Positions 7,156 to 13,473 of a stretch of 13,473 nt of DNA are shown piece by piece. This DNA comes from Desulfobacteraceae bacterium (lineage in GTDB: Bacteria; Desulfobacterota; Desulfobacteria; Desulfobacterales; SURF-7): positions 1 to 13,473 of the forward strand of contig JAUXCK010000024.1 in assembly GCA_030618925.1 (NCBI GenBank), written 5' to 3'. The number at the start of each line of letters is the position of its first letter. Positions within the stretch are counted from its first letter, which is position 1. Under the pieces are notes generated by a model. It saw only the letters and a program-made list of their open reading frames with translations, searched no databases and was not told the DNA's origin. Position numbers and translations under genes: made by a program.

Positions 7156-8747
7156 CGTTTTCTTCTTATTTTCCAACTCTCCCATACCAGACGGCTCGAT
7201 GCTGACAGCTTTTTGAATAGATTCCCTGAAAAAATGACTCTAAAGGCTGCGGCCAGGATCTTTTCACGCAGTTCCGGCTCTCCCATACCCGGAATTGGAT
7301 ACCAGTAAATCTCCTTTTTAAAATCCCACTTGAATTCAGTTATGGATTTGATGTTTGTAAACGCCCGTATGCCTGATTTTCCATGGTATGAGCCGACCCC
7401 CGATTGTTTGACCCCTCCAAAAGGCAAATCCGGGACAGCATACGTGATAAGGACGTCATTAATGTTCACAGAACCGGTTTTCAATCGTTTTGCGATGGCC
7501 CTGCCTGCCACCATGTCTCTCGTAAACACTGCACCGGAAAGGCCATAGTTGGAATTATTTGCAATGCGGACGGCCTCTTCAATGGTATCATAAGGGATAA
7601 TTGGAATTAGCGGGCCGAATGTTTCCTCGGTGCGGACCTTCATGTCCGGCCGGGTATCGACGATGACTGTCGGGGGATAATACATCCCCTTTTGTTCTGG
7701 ATTTGAAATTCCGCCGGTCAGTACCTTTGCCCCTTTGTCAACAGCGTCTTTAACTTGATCTTCCACAATCCGCAGTTGAGGCCTCATGGTCATGGATCCT
7801 ATTTCGCCGGCCCTGCTGCCGGACTTGAGGGAATCCACCAGTGTCACAACTTTTTTAACCAGGGCGTCATATACTGACCGGTCGACGAGAACCAGTTCTG
7901 TTCCGATACAAGTCTGCCCGCTATTGGTGATGCCGCCCCAGACAACCCCATGGGCCGCCCTGTCCAGGTTTGCGTTCTTGGTAACGATTGCCACGTCTTT
8001 CCCGCCAAGTTCCATAATCACAGGAATCATCCGTTCGGCGGCCAACCGATTTACGGTTTTCCCCACAGCGGTCGATCCGGTAAAAAAAAGCATGTCCAGT
8101 CCATCTGCTTCCAATAGTGCCTGACCCGTTGTCTTTCCGTTTCCGGTCACGACATTGATCACCCCTTCAGGCAGTCCTGCTTTTTCCATAATTTCTTTAA
8201 ATATCAATCCGCTTGCCGTGGTTTGAGATGAGGGCTTCAGCACCACCGTGTTTCCCGCTGTTATCGCAGAAACAGCCGGACCGGCCATAAGTGTGAACGG
8301 GTAGTTCCATGGCGCAATAATGCCGACCACCCCTTTGGGTTCAAACATATAATAGGATTTTCTTCCGGGCAGCAGCAGATTTCCTTTTACTTTGACAGGC
8401 TTTAAAAATTTTTTAGCATTTTTCTTGTAATATTTTAAAAGATCTAAAAACGAAAAAATATCGGCCAGCATTGCATCCAGCCTGGTTTTACCCGTTTCCC
8501 TGGATATAATATCAGCATATCTTTCGGAATCCTCGGATAATACTGATGCGGCCCTGCCTAAAATGGCCTGGCGTTCTTCAAGTGTGGTTTCAGACCAGTT
8601 GGAAAATGTCTCCCGTGACCGGGCAACAGCTGAATCAACATCTTGCCTGTTCATCAGCTTATATTTGCCCACTTCTTCACCTGTCGCGGGATTGAATATG
8701 AAAAATTCCTCAGGATTATCGACTCTGTTTAAGGGTTCCATTTCCAT
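7140..8747 (-). CDS. NAD(P)-dependent aldehyde dehydrogenase family protein
   Basis: A protein of 535 residues from the ATG at 8745-8747, which has an AGAGG site 6 bases upstream. ATG 8751-8753 abuts that site, and ATG 8739-8741 is another option. Family motifs are clear: IIAPWNYPF, FTGSTAVGK (cofactor fold), MELGGKD with the general base Glu246, and NSGQTCIG with the nucleophile Cys280, 34 residues later as usual. EETFGPLIPI and LPFGGVKQSG also match. The enzyme should oxidise an aldehyde to an acid; long-chain or aromatic aldehydes are possible but unproven. The last 40 residues form a tail beyond the usual core, hydrophobic and then strongly basic (KIRRKRHRGF), which may bind membranes. 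It lies 59 bases downstream of exonuclease III on the same strand, probably cotranscribed, and its 3' end overlaps fumC. Confidence 0.92.
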   Translation of the reverse strand: MEMEPLNRVDNPEEFFIFNPATGEEVGKYKLMNRQDVDSAVARSRETFSNWSETTLEERQAILGRAASVLSEDSERYADIISRETGKTRLDAMLADIFSFLDLLKYYKKNAKKFLKPVKVKGNLLLPGRKSYYMFEPKGVVGIIAPWNYPFTLMAGPAVSAITAGNTVVLKPSSQTTASGLIFKEIMEKAGLPEGVINVVTGNGKTTGQALLEADGLDMLFFTGSTAVGKTVNRLAAERMIPVIMELGGKDVAIVTKNANLDRAAHGVVWGGITNSGQTCIGTELVLVDRSVYDALVKKVVTLVDSLKSGSRAGEIGSMTMRPQLRIVEDQVKDAVDKGAKVLTGGISNPEQKGMYYPPTVIVDTRPDMKVRTEETFGPLIPIIPYDTIEEAVRIANNSNYGLSGAVFTRDMVAGRAIAKRLKTGSVNINDVLITYAVPDLPFGGVKQSGVGSYHGKSGIRAFTNIKSITEFKWDFKKEIYWYPIPGMGEPELREKILAAAFRVIFSGNLFKKLSASSRLVWESWKIRRKRHRGF

Positions 8748-8806
8748 CACCATCCTCTCATTATCTATGCGTACAGATCATTCTACATCCAGCTTCCCGG
8801 ACACCT

Positions 8807-9595
8807 TCATATCTCCATGTCAATCCCAACAGGGCAGTGATCCGACCCGAAAATATCATTGTCAATAAATGCATCCTTAATCCAGCCCATGTCAATAATA
8901 TCTCTGGTGACAAAAAAATAATCGATCCGCCACCCTGCATTGTTTTTACGTGCATTAAACCTGTAGGACCACCATGAATATTTTACCCGATCCGGATAAA
9001 AATATCGGAAAGTATCAACATAACCCCTTTTGACGATGCGATCCAGCCAGTCCCTTTCTATTCTTAAAAATCCTGACCTGTCTTTGTTTGCTTTGGGATG
9101 CTTGAGATCAATCGCATTGTGGGCAATATTAAAATCACCGGTAATGACAAGCGGTCTGCCTTTCTTTTTCAGCTTATCCGTATACTTGAAAAAAGCATCA
9201 TAAAAATCAAGTTTATACGTGAGCCGCTCTTCACTCATCTGACCGTTGGGAAAATACACATTAAAGAAAATGAACTCTTTGAAATTCAGTTCCAGGATTC
9301 GGCCCTCTTCATCATACTTTGAAATGCCGATTCCAGTTTTGATATTCTCCGGCTGTAACCGCGAATAGCCTGCGACGCCGCTATACCCTTTTTTTACCGA
9401 TGAGTAGGCCCAGCATGATGCATACCCCTCCACGTTCATCATCGCATCGGTGCGCTGGTGTGCCTGCAGTTTTGTTTCCTGAATTCCGATAATGTCCGCA
9501 TCAAGTGCCTGGAGGGCACTAAAAAAATCTTTCTTTACCGCCGCCCTGATGCCGTTCACATTCCACGACACAAGTCTAATTTTTTTTGAAGCCAT
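8807..9595 (-). CDS. xthA: Exodeoxyribonuclease III (AP endonuclease family)
   Basis: A 262-residue enzyme from ATG 9593-9595, chosen because AAGGAG lies 8 bases upstream. A GTG nine bases further upstream sits inside that site and cannot be the start. The exonuclease/endonuclease/phosphatase motifs appear in order: SWNVNGIRA (Asn12), QETKL (Glu40), ITGDFNIAH and the C-terminal GSDHCP (Asp252, His253). The family cuts DNA at abasic sites and removes 3' blocking groups, a key base-excision repair step after oxidative damage, and degrades duplex DNA 3' to 5'. Length is normal. The gene is upstream of the aldehyde dehydrogenase and divergent from rubrerythrin across 296 bases. Confidence 0.95.
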   Translation of the reverse strand: MASKKIRLVSWNVNGIRAAVKKDFFSALQALDADIIGIQETKLQAHQRTDAMMNVEGYASCWAYSSVKKGYSGVAGYSRLQPENIKTGIGISKYDEEGRILELNFKEFIFFNVYFPNGQMSEERLTYKLDFYDAFFKYTDKLKKKGRPLVITGDFNIAHNAIDLKHPKANKDRSGFLRIERDWLDRIVKRGYVDTFRYFYPDRVKYSWWSYRFNARKNNAGWRIDYFFVTRDIIDMGWIKDAFIDNDIFGSDHCPVGIDMEI

Positions 9596-9687
9596 TTTAT
9601 ACACTCCTTAGCTGCATTTTCTGTAAGCCGCCGGACCCTCTTACTCACGAGCAATCTGATTTTCGGATCCTCACCAAAATTGTAGAG

Positions 9688-9708
9688 GCAAGGGGGGTCC
9701 TTGCTTTT
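9688..9708 (+). terminator. Terminator-like hairpin upstream of rubrerythrin
   Basis: GCAAGG (9688-9693) and CCTTGC (9699-9704) form a perfect 6-bp stem with a 5-base loop, followed directly by TTTTGGTTTT. No plus-strand gene ends here. It lies in the 296-base divergent gap between xthA and rubrerythrin. GGACCC at 9633-9638 could instead pair with GGGTCC at 9695-9700, disrupting the stem. It may end an unannotated short RNA or act as a leader attenuator. The same dyad lies just upstream of xthA on the other strand. Confidence 0.35.
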
Positions 9709-9736
9709 GGTTTTGCATTTATTCTTTGCATATCAT
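9707..9736 (+). promoter_or_regulatory. Weak candidate promoter for the rubrerythrin gene
   Basis: TTGGTT (9707-9712, 3/6 to the -35 consensus), an 18-base spacer, and TATCAT (9731-9736, 5/6 to the -10). Two TTTGCAT copies (9712-9718, 9725-9731) overlap it and could be a binding site. No clear PerR or Fur box was seen in the gap. Confidence 0.22.
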
Positions 9737-9891
9737 AGCATTCACCCCCGGACAATACCCTTAATCCACCTCTGTCGTTCATGCATTTTTCTCAGCGGCC
9801 CGTTTACAATTGCAGCAAAAGGGTGTAATGAGGAAGGCAACAAAAAGTGTTGAAAAATTCCCATGTGTCCATAAATAGAGGAGGCAGAATA

Positions 9892-10413
9892 ATGTCCAAC
9901 ACCGAAAAAAATCTTAAAGTTGCATTTGCCGGAGAATCGCGGGCAAGGAACAAATATGCATATTTTGCCGACGTTGCCAGGAAGGAAGGGTATCGCTATA
10001 TTGCAAAAATTTTTGAGGAGATCTCTGATAATGAAAAGCATCATGCACTTGAGGAATTAAAACTCCTGTGCGGGACCACCAGCACTGCTCAAAACCTGAA
10101 AGATGCCATCAACGGTGAACATTACGAATCAGAAGAGATGTACCCGAAGTTTGCAGTCGAAGCGGATCAGGAGGGCAACAAGGAAGCGTGCAGTTTATTT
10201 TCCCAGATTGCAAAAATCGAAAAACAGCACATGGAGCGTTTTAAAGCCCTTTTAAAAATGGTTGAGGATGGGACGGTGTACCGGCGTGAAACCCCGGTCA
10301 GATGGAAATGCAGTGAATGCGGGTATACCTATGAGGGGACGGCGCCGCCGTCAAGATGCCCCTACTGCAAGGTGCCCAGAGAATACTATGAGCCTGCCAA
10401 CCTGGATATCTAG
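9892..10413 (+). CDS. rbr: Rubrerythrin
   Basis: A 173-residue cytoplasmic non-haem iron protein that reduces hydrogen peroxide to water in anaerobes, taking electrons from rubredoxin or related carriers. The start is ATG 9892, with AGGAGG 7 bases upstream; a frame opening at GTG 9847 is not the start. Residues 1-125 are the ferritin-like four-helix domain, with diiron ligands visible as GES (Glu15), EKHH (Glu48, His51), the ESEEMYP region (Glu79/Glu82) and KIEKQH (Glu110, His113). Residues 136-166 are the C-terminal rubredoxin domain, with CSEC (Cys140, Cys143) and CPYC (Cys156, Cys159) for a FeS4 site. Length is normal. It is followed after 68 bases by a rubredoxin/GltS fusion on the same strand, almost certainly one transcript. 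Confidence 0.95.
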   Translation: MSNTEKNLKVAFAGESRARNKYAYFADVARKEGYRYIAKIFEEISDNEKHHALEELKLLCGTTSTAQNLKDAINGEHYESEEMYPKFAVEADQEGNKEACSLFSQIAKIEKQHMERFKALLKMVEDGTVYRRETPVRWKCSECGYTYEGTAPPSRCPYCKVPREYYEPANLDI

Positions 10414-10481
10414 CCCTATCGTTGCAAAAGCCTGAGGGGTTCAGGGCCAAGGCGTCAAGGGTGAAGCCAAGGAGATCAAAA

Positions 10482-11894
10482 ATGTCTGAATACAGGTGTG
10501 AAGTTTGCCAATATATATATGACGAAGACCGGGAAGGAATGAAGTGGAGCGATCTTCCGGAGGACTGGGTCTGTCCGGTTTGTGAATCCCAAAAAAACTA
10601 TTTCGCAGTGTCTGAAAAAGCTGCGCCAAAACCCAGGGCTGTCATCGCCGGAGAAACAAGTATTGAAAATGAATATTTAAGCGATCTCAGCCACATCTCT
10701 GATGAAACAGAACCCTTTATGGCCGATATTCATAAAATAGCGGAAACAGGCGTATCCATATCCGAACCCATGCGCACAAAAGAGCCCGTTATCTCATGGG
10801 ATGACATCCTTCTGAAAGGGGCCCAGTTATCTAAAATCCCGTTAAATCACGATGCCCCTGTTAATGTTCAAACGATTATCGGGCCAAGGGCAAAACAGCC
10901 TTTGATTATCGAAACACCGGTCTATATTTCTCATATGTCCTTTGGTGCGCTTTCAAAAGAAGCTCATGTTGCGTTGTCCAGAGGCAGTGCCATGGTGAAA
11001 ACGGCCATGTGCTCCGGAGAAGGCGGAATATTACCGGAGTCGCTTGAAAGTGCCTATAAATATATTTTCGAATACGTGCCCAATCAATACAGTGTCACAA
11101 AAGAAAATTTGAAAGCTGCTGATGCTGTGGAAATAAAATTTGGGCAGTCTGCAAAACCGGGTATGGGTGGACATCTGCCAGGGGGAAAAGTCACTGAGGA
11201 GATTGCGAGAATCAGAGGATTCAAGAAAGGGTTGGATATCATCAGCCCATCGCACTTTAAGGACATTTTAAACCAGGAGGATTTAAAAAAAAGAGTTGAA
11301 TGGCTGAGGGATGCTTCAGAAGGAAAACCCATAGGCATCAAAATTGCCGCCGGTAATATTGAAAAGGATCTGGAAACCGCACTCTTTGCCAATCCTGACT
11401 TTATAACAATTGACGGCAGGGCGGGGGGAACCGGGTCTGCACCGAAATTTGTAAAAATGGCAGTTTCCGTACCTTCTGTGTTTTCTCTCTATCGCGCCAG
11501 AAAATTCCTTGATGAGAAAAATGCATCTCATGTTTCTCTGGTGATCACCGGCGGCTTGAGGGTGTCATCCGATTTCGCAAAGGCGCTGGCCATGGGTGCG
11601 GATGCAATCGCCATCGCTACCTCAGCACTTATTGCCATTGGATGCAAGCAGTATCGCGTATGCAATACCGGAAAATGTCCCATGGGGATTACGACCCAGG
11701 ATCCTTCTTTAAGAGCACGCTTGAATAGTGACCGGGCGGCCAAAGGGCTGAACAATTTCCTAAAGGTATCAACACTGGAGCTTCAAGAGTTTGCACGGTT
11801 GACCGGAAATGACGATGTCCATAAACTGTCTCTTTCGGATCTTTGTACAACCAATTCAGAAATTTCAGATCATACAGTCATCGAACACGTCTAG
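10482..11894 (+). CDS. Rubredoxin domain fused to FMN-binding glutamate synthase domain
   Basis: A 470-residue protein from ATG 10482, with AAGGAG 7 bases upstream; an upstream TTG frame lacks such a site. Residues 1-45 are a rubredoxin: CEVC (Cys6, Cys9) and CPVC (Cys31, Cys34). Residues about 110-460 are the FMN-binding domain of glutamate synthase: SHMSFGALS, GEGGILPES, QSAKPGMGGHLPG, DGRAGGTGSAP, and a cluster motif with Cys388, Cys394 and Cys399 (C-x5-C-x4-C), matching the [3Fe-4S] site of GltS. The glutaminase domain and its N-terminal Cys are missing, so glutamine cannot be the nitrogen source unless a partner supplies ammonia. Either it makes glutamate with another subunit, or it has become a redox enzyme. 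The pairing with rubrerythrin favours an electron-transfer role, but this is inference. Confidence 0.9.
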   Translation: MSEYRCEVCQYIYDEDREGMKWSDLPEDWVCPVCESQKNYFAVSEKAAPKPRAVIAGETSIENEYLSDLSHISDETEPFMADIHKIAETGVSISEPMRTKEPVISWDDILLKGAQLSKIPLNHDAPVNVQTIIGPRAKQPLIIETPVYISHMSFGALSKEAHVALSRGSAMVKTAMCSGEGGILPESLESAYKYIFEYVPNQYSVTKENLKAADAVEIKFGQSAKPGMGGHLPGGKVTEEIARIRGFKKGLDIISPSHFKDILNQEDLKKRVEWLRDASEGKPIGIKIAAGNIEKDLETALFANPDFITIDGRAGGTGSAPKFVKMAVSVPSVFSLYRARKFLDEKNASHVSLVITGGLRVSSDFAKALAMGADAIAIATSALIAIGCKQYRVCNTGKCPMGITTQDPSLRARLNSDRAAKGLNNFLKVSTLELQEFARLTGNDDVHKLSLSDLCTTNSEISDHTVIEHV

Positions 11895-11919
11895 GACCCG
11901 GGTCAATCCTCGCTCATCT

Positions 11920-13038
11920 TTATCTCAAAATTGACGCAAACTCCCCATACCCCTCTGTTTCAAGTGCTTCTTTGGGTATAAACCTCAGTGAAGCGGAATT
12001 CATGCAGTATCTCAAACCGGTTGGGGCCGGTCCGTCCGGGAATACATGACCGAGATGAGAGTCCCCGTACCTGCTTCTGACCTCAGTACGATCCATAGAG
12101 AGGGTTCGGTCCTGCTTCTCCACGACAAATCCCTTATCAATGGGTTGAGTGAAGCTCGGCCAGCCGGTCCCTGAATCAAACTTATCCCTTGAGCTGAAAA
12201 GGGGTTCACCCGAAACAACATCCACATAAATACCTTCTTCTTTATGGTCCCAGTACTCATTATGAAATGCCTGCTCTGTGCCTTCGAGCTGGGTAACCTT
12301 GTACTGGATTGGTGTCAGTGTGTCCCTGATGATCTTTTCATCTGGTTTATAATACTCAGGGGGTGGTTTGGAATACCCGGGGAGCGCCGCAGCCTTATTA
12401 TCTGGTTTTTCCGGGGTGGCCCATATTTTTTCCAGGAACTGGTCACGACCGGATCCCGATCGATAGGATCGATATCGGAGCGCATCTTTTTTATAGTAAT
12501 CCTGATGATAGTCCTCTGCTTTATAAAATTTATTTATCTTAAGGATTTCCGTAGAAACAGGCTTATCGAATCTCTGGGATTTTTCCAATTCATATTTTGA
12601 CGCTTCAGCCAGGCGTTTCTGTTCCTCGTCATGATAGAATATAACGGGTCGATACTGAGACCCCCTGTCCACAAATTGACCTCCTGGATCTGTAGGATCA
12701 ACATGTCTCCAGAAAATATCGAGCAATTCCGTATATGTTATTTTTTCAGAATCATACACAACCTGCACGGCTTCCACATGTCCCGTTCCACCCGCACACA
12801 CCTCCGCATAAGTGGGATTTTCCTTTACACCGCCTGTATACCCGGATATCACTTCAAGGACGCCCGGTACCTTTTCAAAGTCGGCCTCCACACACCAGAA
12901 ACATCCGCCCGCAAACGTGGCCTTATGGCCTGTGTCATATTTCTCCTGCATAATGGTACCCTCTTTTTTTGGGTTTTGACATCCGCCAACAATGACTCCC
13001 ATGATGATGACGCAAACTGCAAATTGGATTGCTTTCAT
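11920..13038 (-). CDS. msrAB: Bifunctional peptide methionine sulfoxide reductase MsrA/MsrB, lipoprotein
   Basis: A 372-residue fusion that reduces both S- and R-methionine sulfoxide in oxidised proteins. GGAGG lies 7 bases before ATG. A hydrophobic signal ends in VGGC (Cys20), so the enzyme should be a lipoprotein in the periplasmic space. MsrA occupies about 38-190, with GGCFWCVE: nucleophile Cys46, with Cys49 possibly the resolving Cys. MsrB occupies about 228-352, with GEPLFSS, SGTGWPSF, GHVFPDGP and nucleophile Cys345 in RYCMNSASLRF. The usual zinc CxxC pairs are absent. The common resolving Cys in the SG-C-GWPSF position is Thr291, so MsrB may rely on a direct external thiol donor. It is convergent with the rubredoxin/GltS gene, 25 bases apart. 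Confidence 0.94.
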   Translation of the reverse strand: MKAIQFAVCVIIMGVIVGGCQNPKKEGTIMQEKYDTGHKATFAGGCFWCVEADFEKVPGVLEVISGYTGGVKENPTYAEVCAGGTGHVEAVQVVYDSEKITYTELLDIFWRHVDPTDPGGQFVDRGSQYRPVIFYHDEEQKRLAEASKYELEKSQRFDKPVSTEILKINKFYKAEDYHQDYYKKDALRYRSYRSGSGRDQFLEKIWATPEKPDNKAAALPGYSKPPPEYYKPDEKIIRDTLTPIQYKVTQLEGTEQAFHNEYWDHKEEGIYVDVVSGEPLFSSRDKFDSGTGWPSFTQPIDKGFVVEKQDRTLSMDRTEVRSRYGDSHLGHVFPDGPAPTGLRYCMNSASLRFIPKEALETEGYGEFASILR

Positions 13039-13064
13039 ACCGAGCCCTCCACGCTGTGGATTTA

Positions 13065-13070
13065 ATTATA
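13065..13070 (-). promoter_or_regulatory. Candidate -10 element for msrAB
   Basis: A perfect TATAAT on the minus strand, 26 bases before the msrAB ATG. No good -35 hexamer is found at 16-18 bases upstream, so recognition would need an activator or another sigma factor. Confidence 0.35.
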
Positions 13071-13204
13071 TCTTATCAATCGGGCAGAGCGTGCCACGGG
13101 AGCGACACCTCTTCCTCTATCTTTCACCAAAATAATCACTGACTGCTATTATGCAATCTATTGTTTCCCTTTTGTCCCCTTCACCCCTTAATTGTCAAAA
13201 CGGG

Positions 13205-13232
13205 TTGATTTTTCACCCAGGCCTGATAAAAG
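13205..13232 (+). promoter_or_regulatory. Candidate promoter for the sigma-factor gene
   Basis: TTGATT (13205-13210, 4/6), a 16-base spacer and TAAAAG (13227-13232, 4/6). Start would be near 13239, giving a leader of about 73 bases that contains the hairpin at 13268-13286. Confidence 0.28.
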
Positions 13233-13267
13233 AAAACCAAACACCGGCATCAGATCTAAATAAAAAT

Positions 13268-13290
13268 CCTGGCCCAGAGGACCAGGTTTT
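13268..13290 (+). terminator. Terminator-like hairpin in the sigma-factor leader
   Basis: CCTGG-C-CC-AGA-GG-A-CCAGG forms a 7-bp stem with one mismatch and a 3-base loop, followed by TTTTCTAT. A-rich bases before it and T-rich bases after it make it look bidirectional. No plus-strand gene ends before it. It lies 21 bases upstream of the sigma-factor ATG, suggesting attenuation of that gene or the end of a short leader RNA. Confidence 0.45.
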
Positions 13291-13311
13291 CTATATAAGA
13301 ATAAAATAGCC

Positions 13312-13473
13312 ATGACTTCAAGACCCGCAACAAATGACACAAACGCCTCTGACCCCACCACATGGGTAGACCGCTACGGCAACTACCTGTACCGGTTTGC
13401 TTGCGCAAGAATTCAAGATCTTTCTGCGGCAGAAGATCTGGTCCAGGAAACCTTTCTTGCAGCCCTGCGCTAA
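13312..13473 (+). pseudogene. ECF-type RNA polymerase sigma factor, truncated after region 2.2
   Basis: From ATG 13312 the frame encodes 53 residues and ends in TAA, the last three bases of the window. The sequence WVDRYGNYLYRFACARI followed by AAEDLVQETFLAAL is the start of sigma region 2 (2.1-2.2) of ECF sigma factors, which normally run about 170-200 residues with region 4 at the end. The DNA-binding parts are therefore missing from this frame. It may be a pseudogene, a frameshifted gene that resumes outside the window, or a sequencing error. No strong ribosome binding site precedes the ATG (only AAGAA about 10 bases away). Sigma homology is clear; whether it is functional cannot be seen. 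Confidence 0.7.

Noticed and set aside
9847..9891. Upstream extension of rubrerythrin to GTG 9847
   Set aside because: The extension would include the AGGAGG site itself, and the family begins at the downstream ATG.
11895..11904. Perfect palindrome GACCCGGGTC between the convergent rubredoxin-GltS and msrAB genes
   Set aside because: There is no loop and no T run on either side, so it does not qualify as a terminator; a 10-bp palindrome alone is weak evidence for a binding site.
12631..13065. 144-codon plus-strand frame opposite msrAB
   Set aside because: It is a mirror of the MsrA domain and its signal peptide; no start signal and a low-complexity composition.
13072..13110. Sigma-54-like TGGCACG ... 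TGC sequence upstream of msrAB on the minus strand
   Set aside because: The GG and GC dinucleotides are 10 bases apart instead of 12, which sigma-54 promoters do not tolerate well.

Overview
The window looks like chromosomal DNA of a Gram-negative anaerobe, most probably a sulfate-reducing member of the Desulfobacterales (Desulfobacterota). This is inferred from gene content only: a rubrerythrin next to a rubredoxin/glutamate-synthase fusion, a fused pair of rSAM/selenodomain-associated transferase domains, lipoprotein and Tat signal peptides, and moderate G+C. No rRNA, tRNA, CRISPR array or intact insertion sequence was seen.

Layout. 1-2525 is the more A+T-rich, accessory-looking end. It holds the N-terminal half of a phytoene-desaturase-like FAD protein (minus strand, cut by the window edge), an orphan 90-codon ORF, about 210 bases of hairpin-rich noncoding DNA, and a metallophosphoesterase lipoprotein. 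2526-5643 carries a Tat-exported GMC oxidoreductase of the cholesterol-oxidase type and a two-domain glycosyltransferase fusion, both on the minus strand. 5755-9595 carries class II fumarase (fumC, plus strand), whose 3' end overlaps a convergent aldehyde dehydrogenase gene, followed upstream on the minus strand by exonuclease III. 9892-11894 is a two-gene plus-strand unit: rubrerythrin, then a rubredoxin domain fused to an FMN/[3Fe-4S] glutamate-synthase domain. 11920-13038 (minus) is a lipoprotein MsrA-MsrB fusion. 13312-13473 (plus) is the first 53 codons of an ECF-type sigma factor, closed by a TAA at the last base of the window.

How the genes may work together. The right half reads as a set for coping with oxygen damage: peroxide reduction (rubrerythrin plus a possible flavin/rubredoxin electron donor), DNA base-damage repair (exonuclease III), repair of oxidised methionine in the envelope (MsrAB), aldehyde disposal, and an iron-sulfur-free fumarase. 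This grouping is inference from neighbourhood, not proof of co-regulation. The points most worth following are the rubrerythrin/rubredoxin-GltS pair, a pair of mutually exclusive hairpins in the leader of the GMC oxidoreductase, and the prematurely stopped sigma factor with a terminator-like hairpin in its leader.
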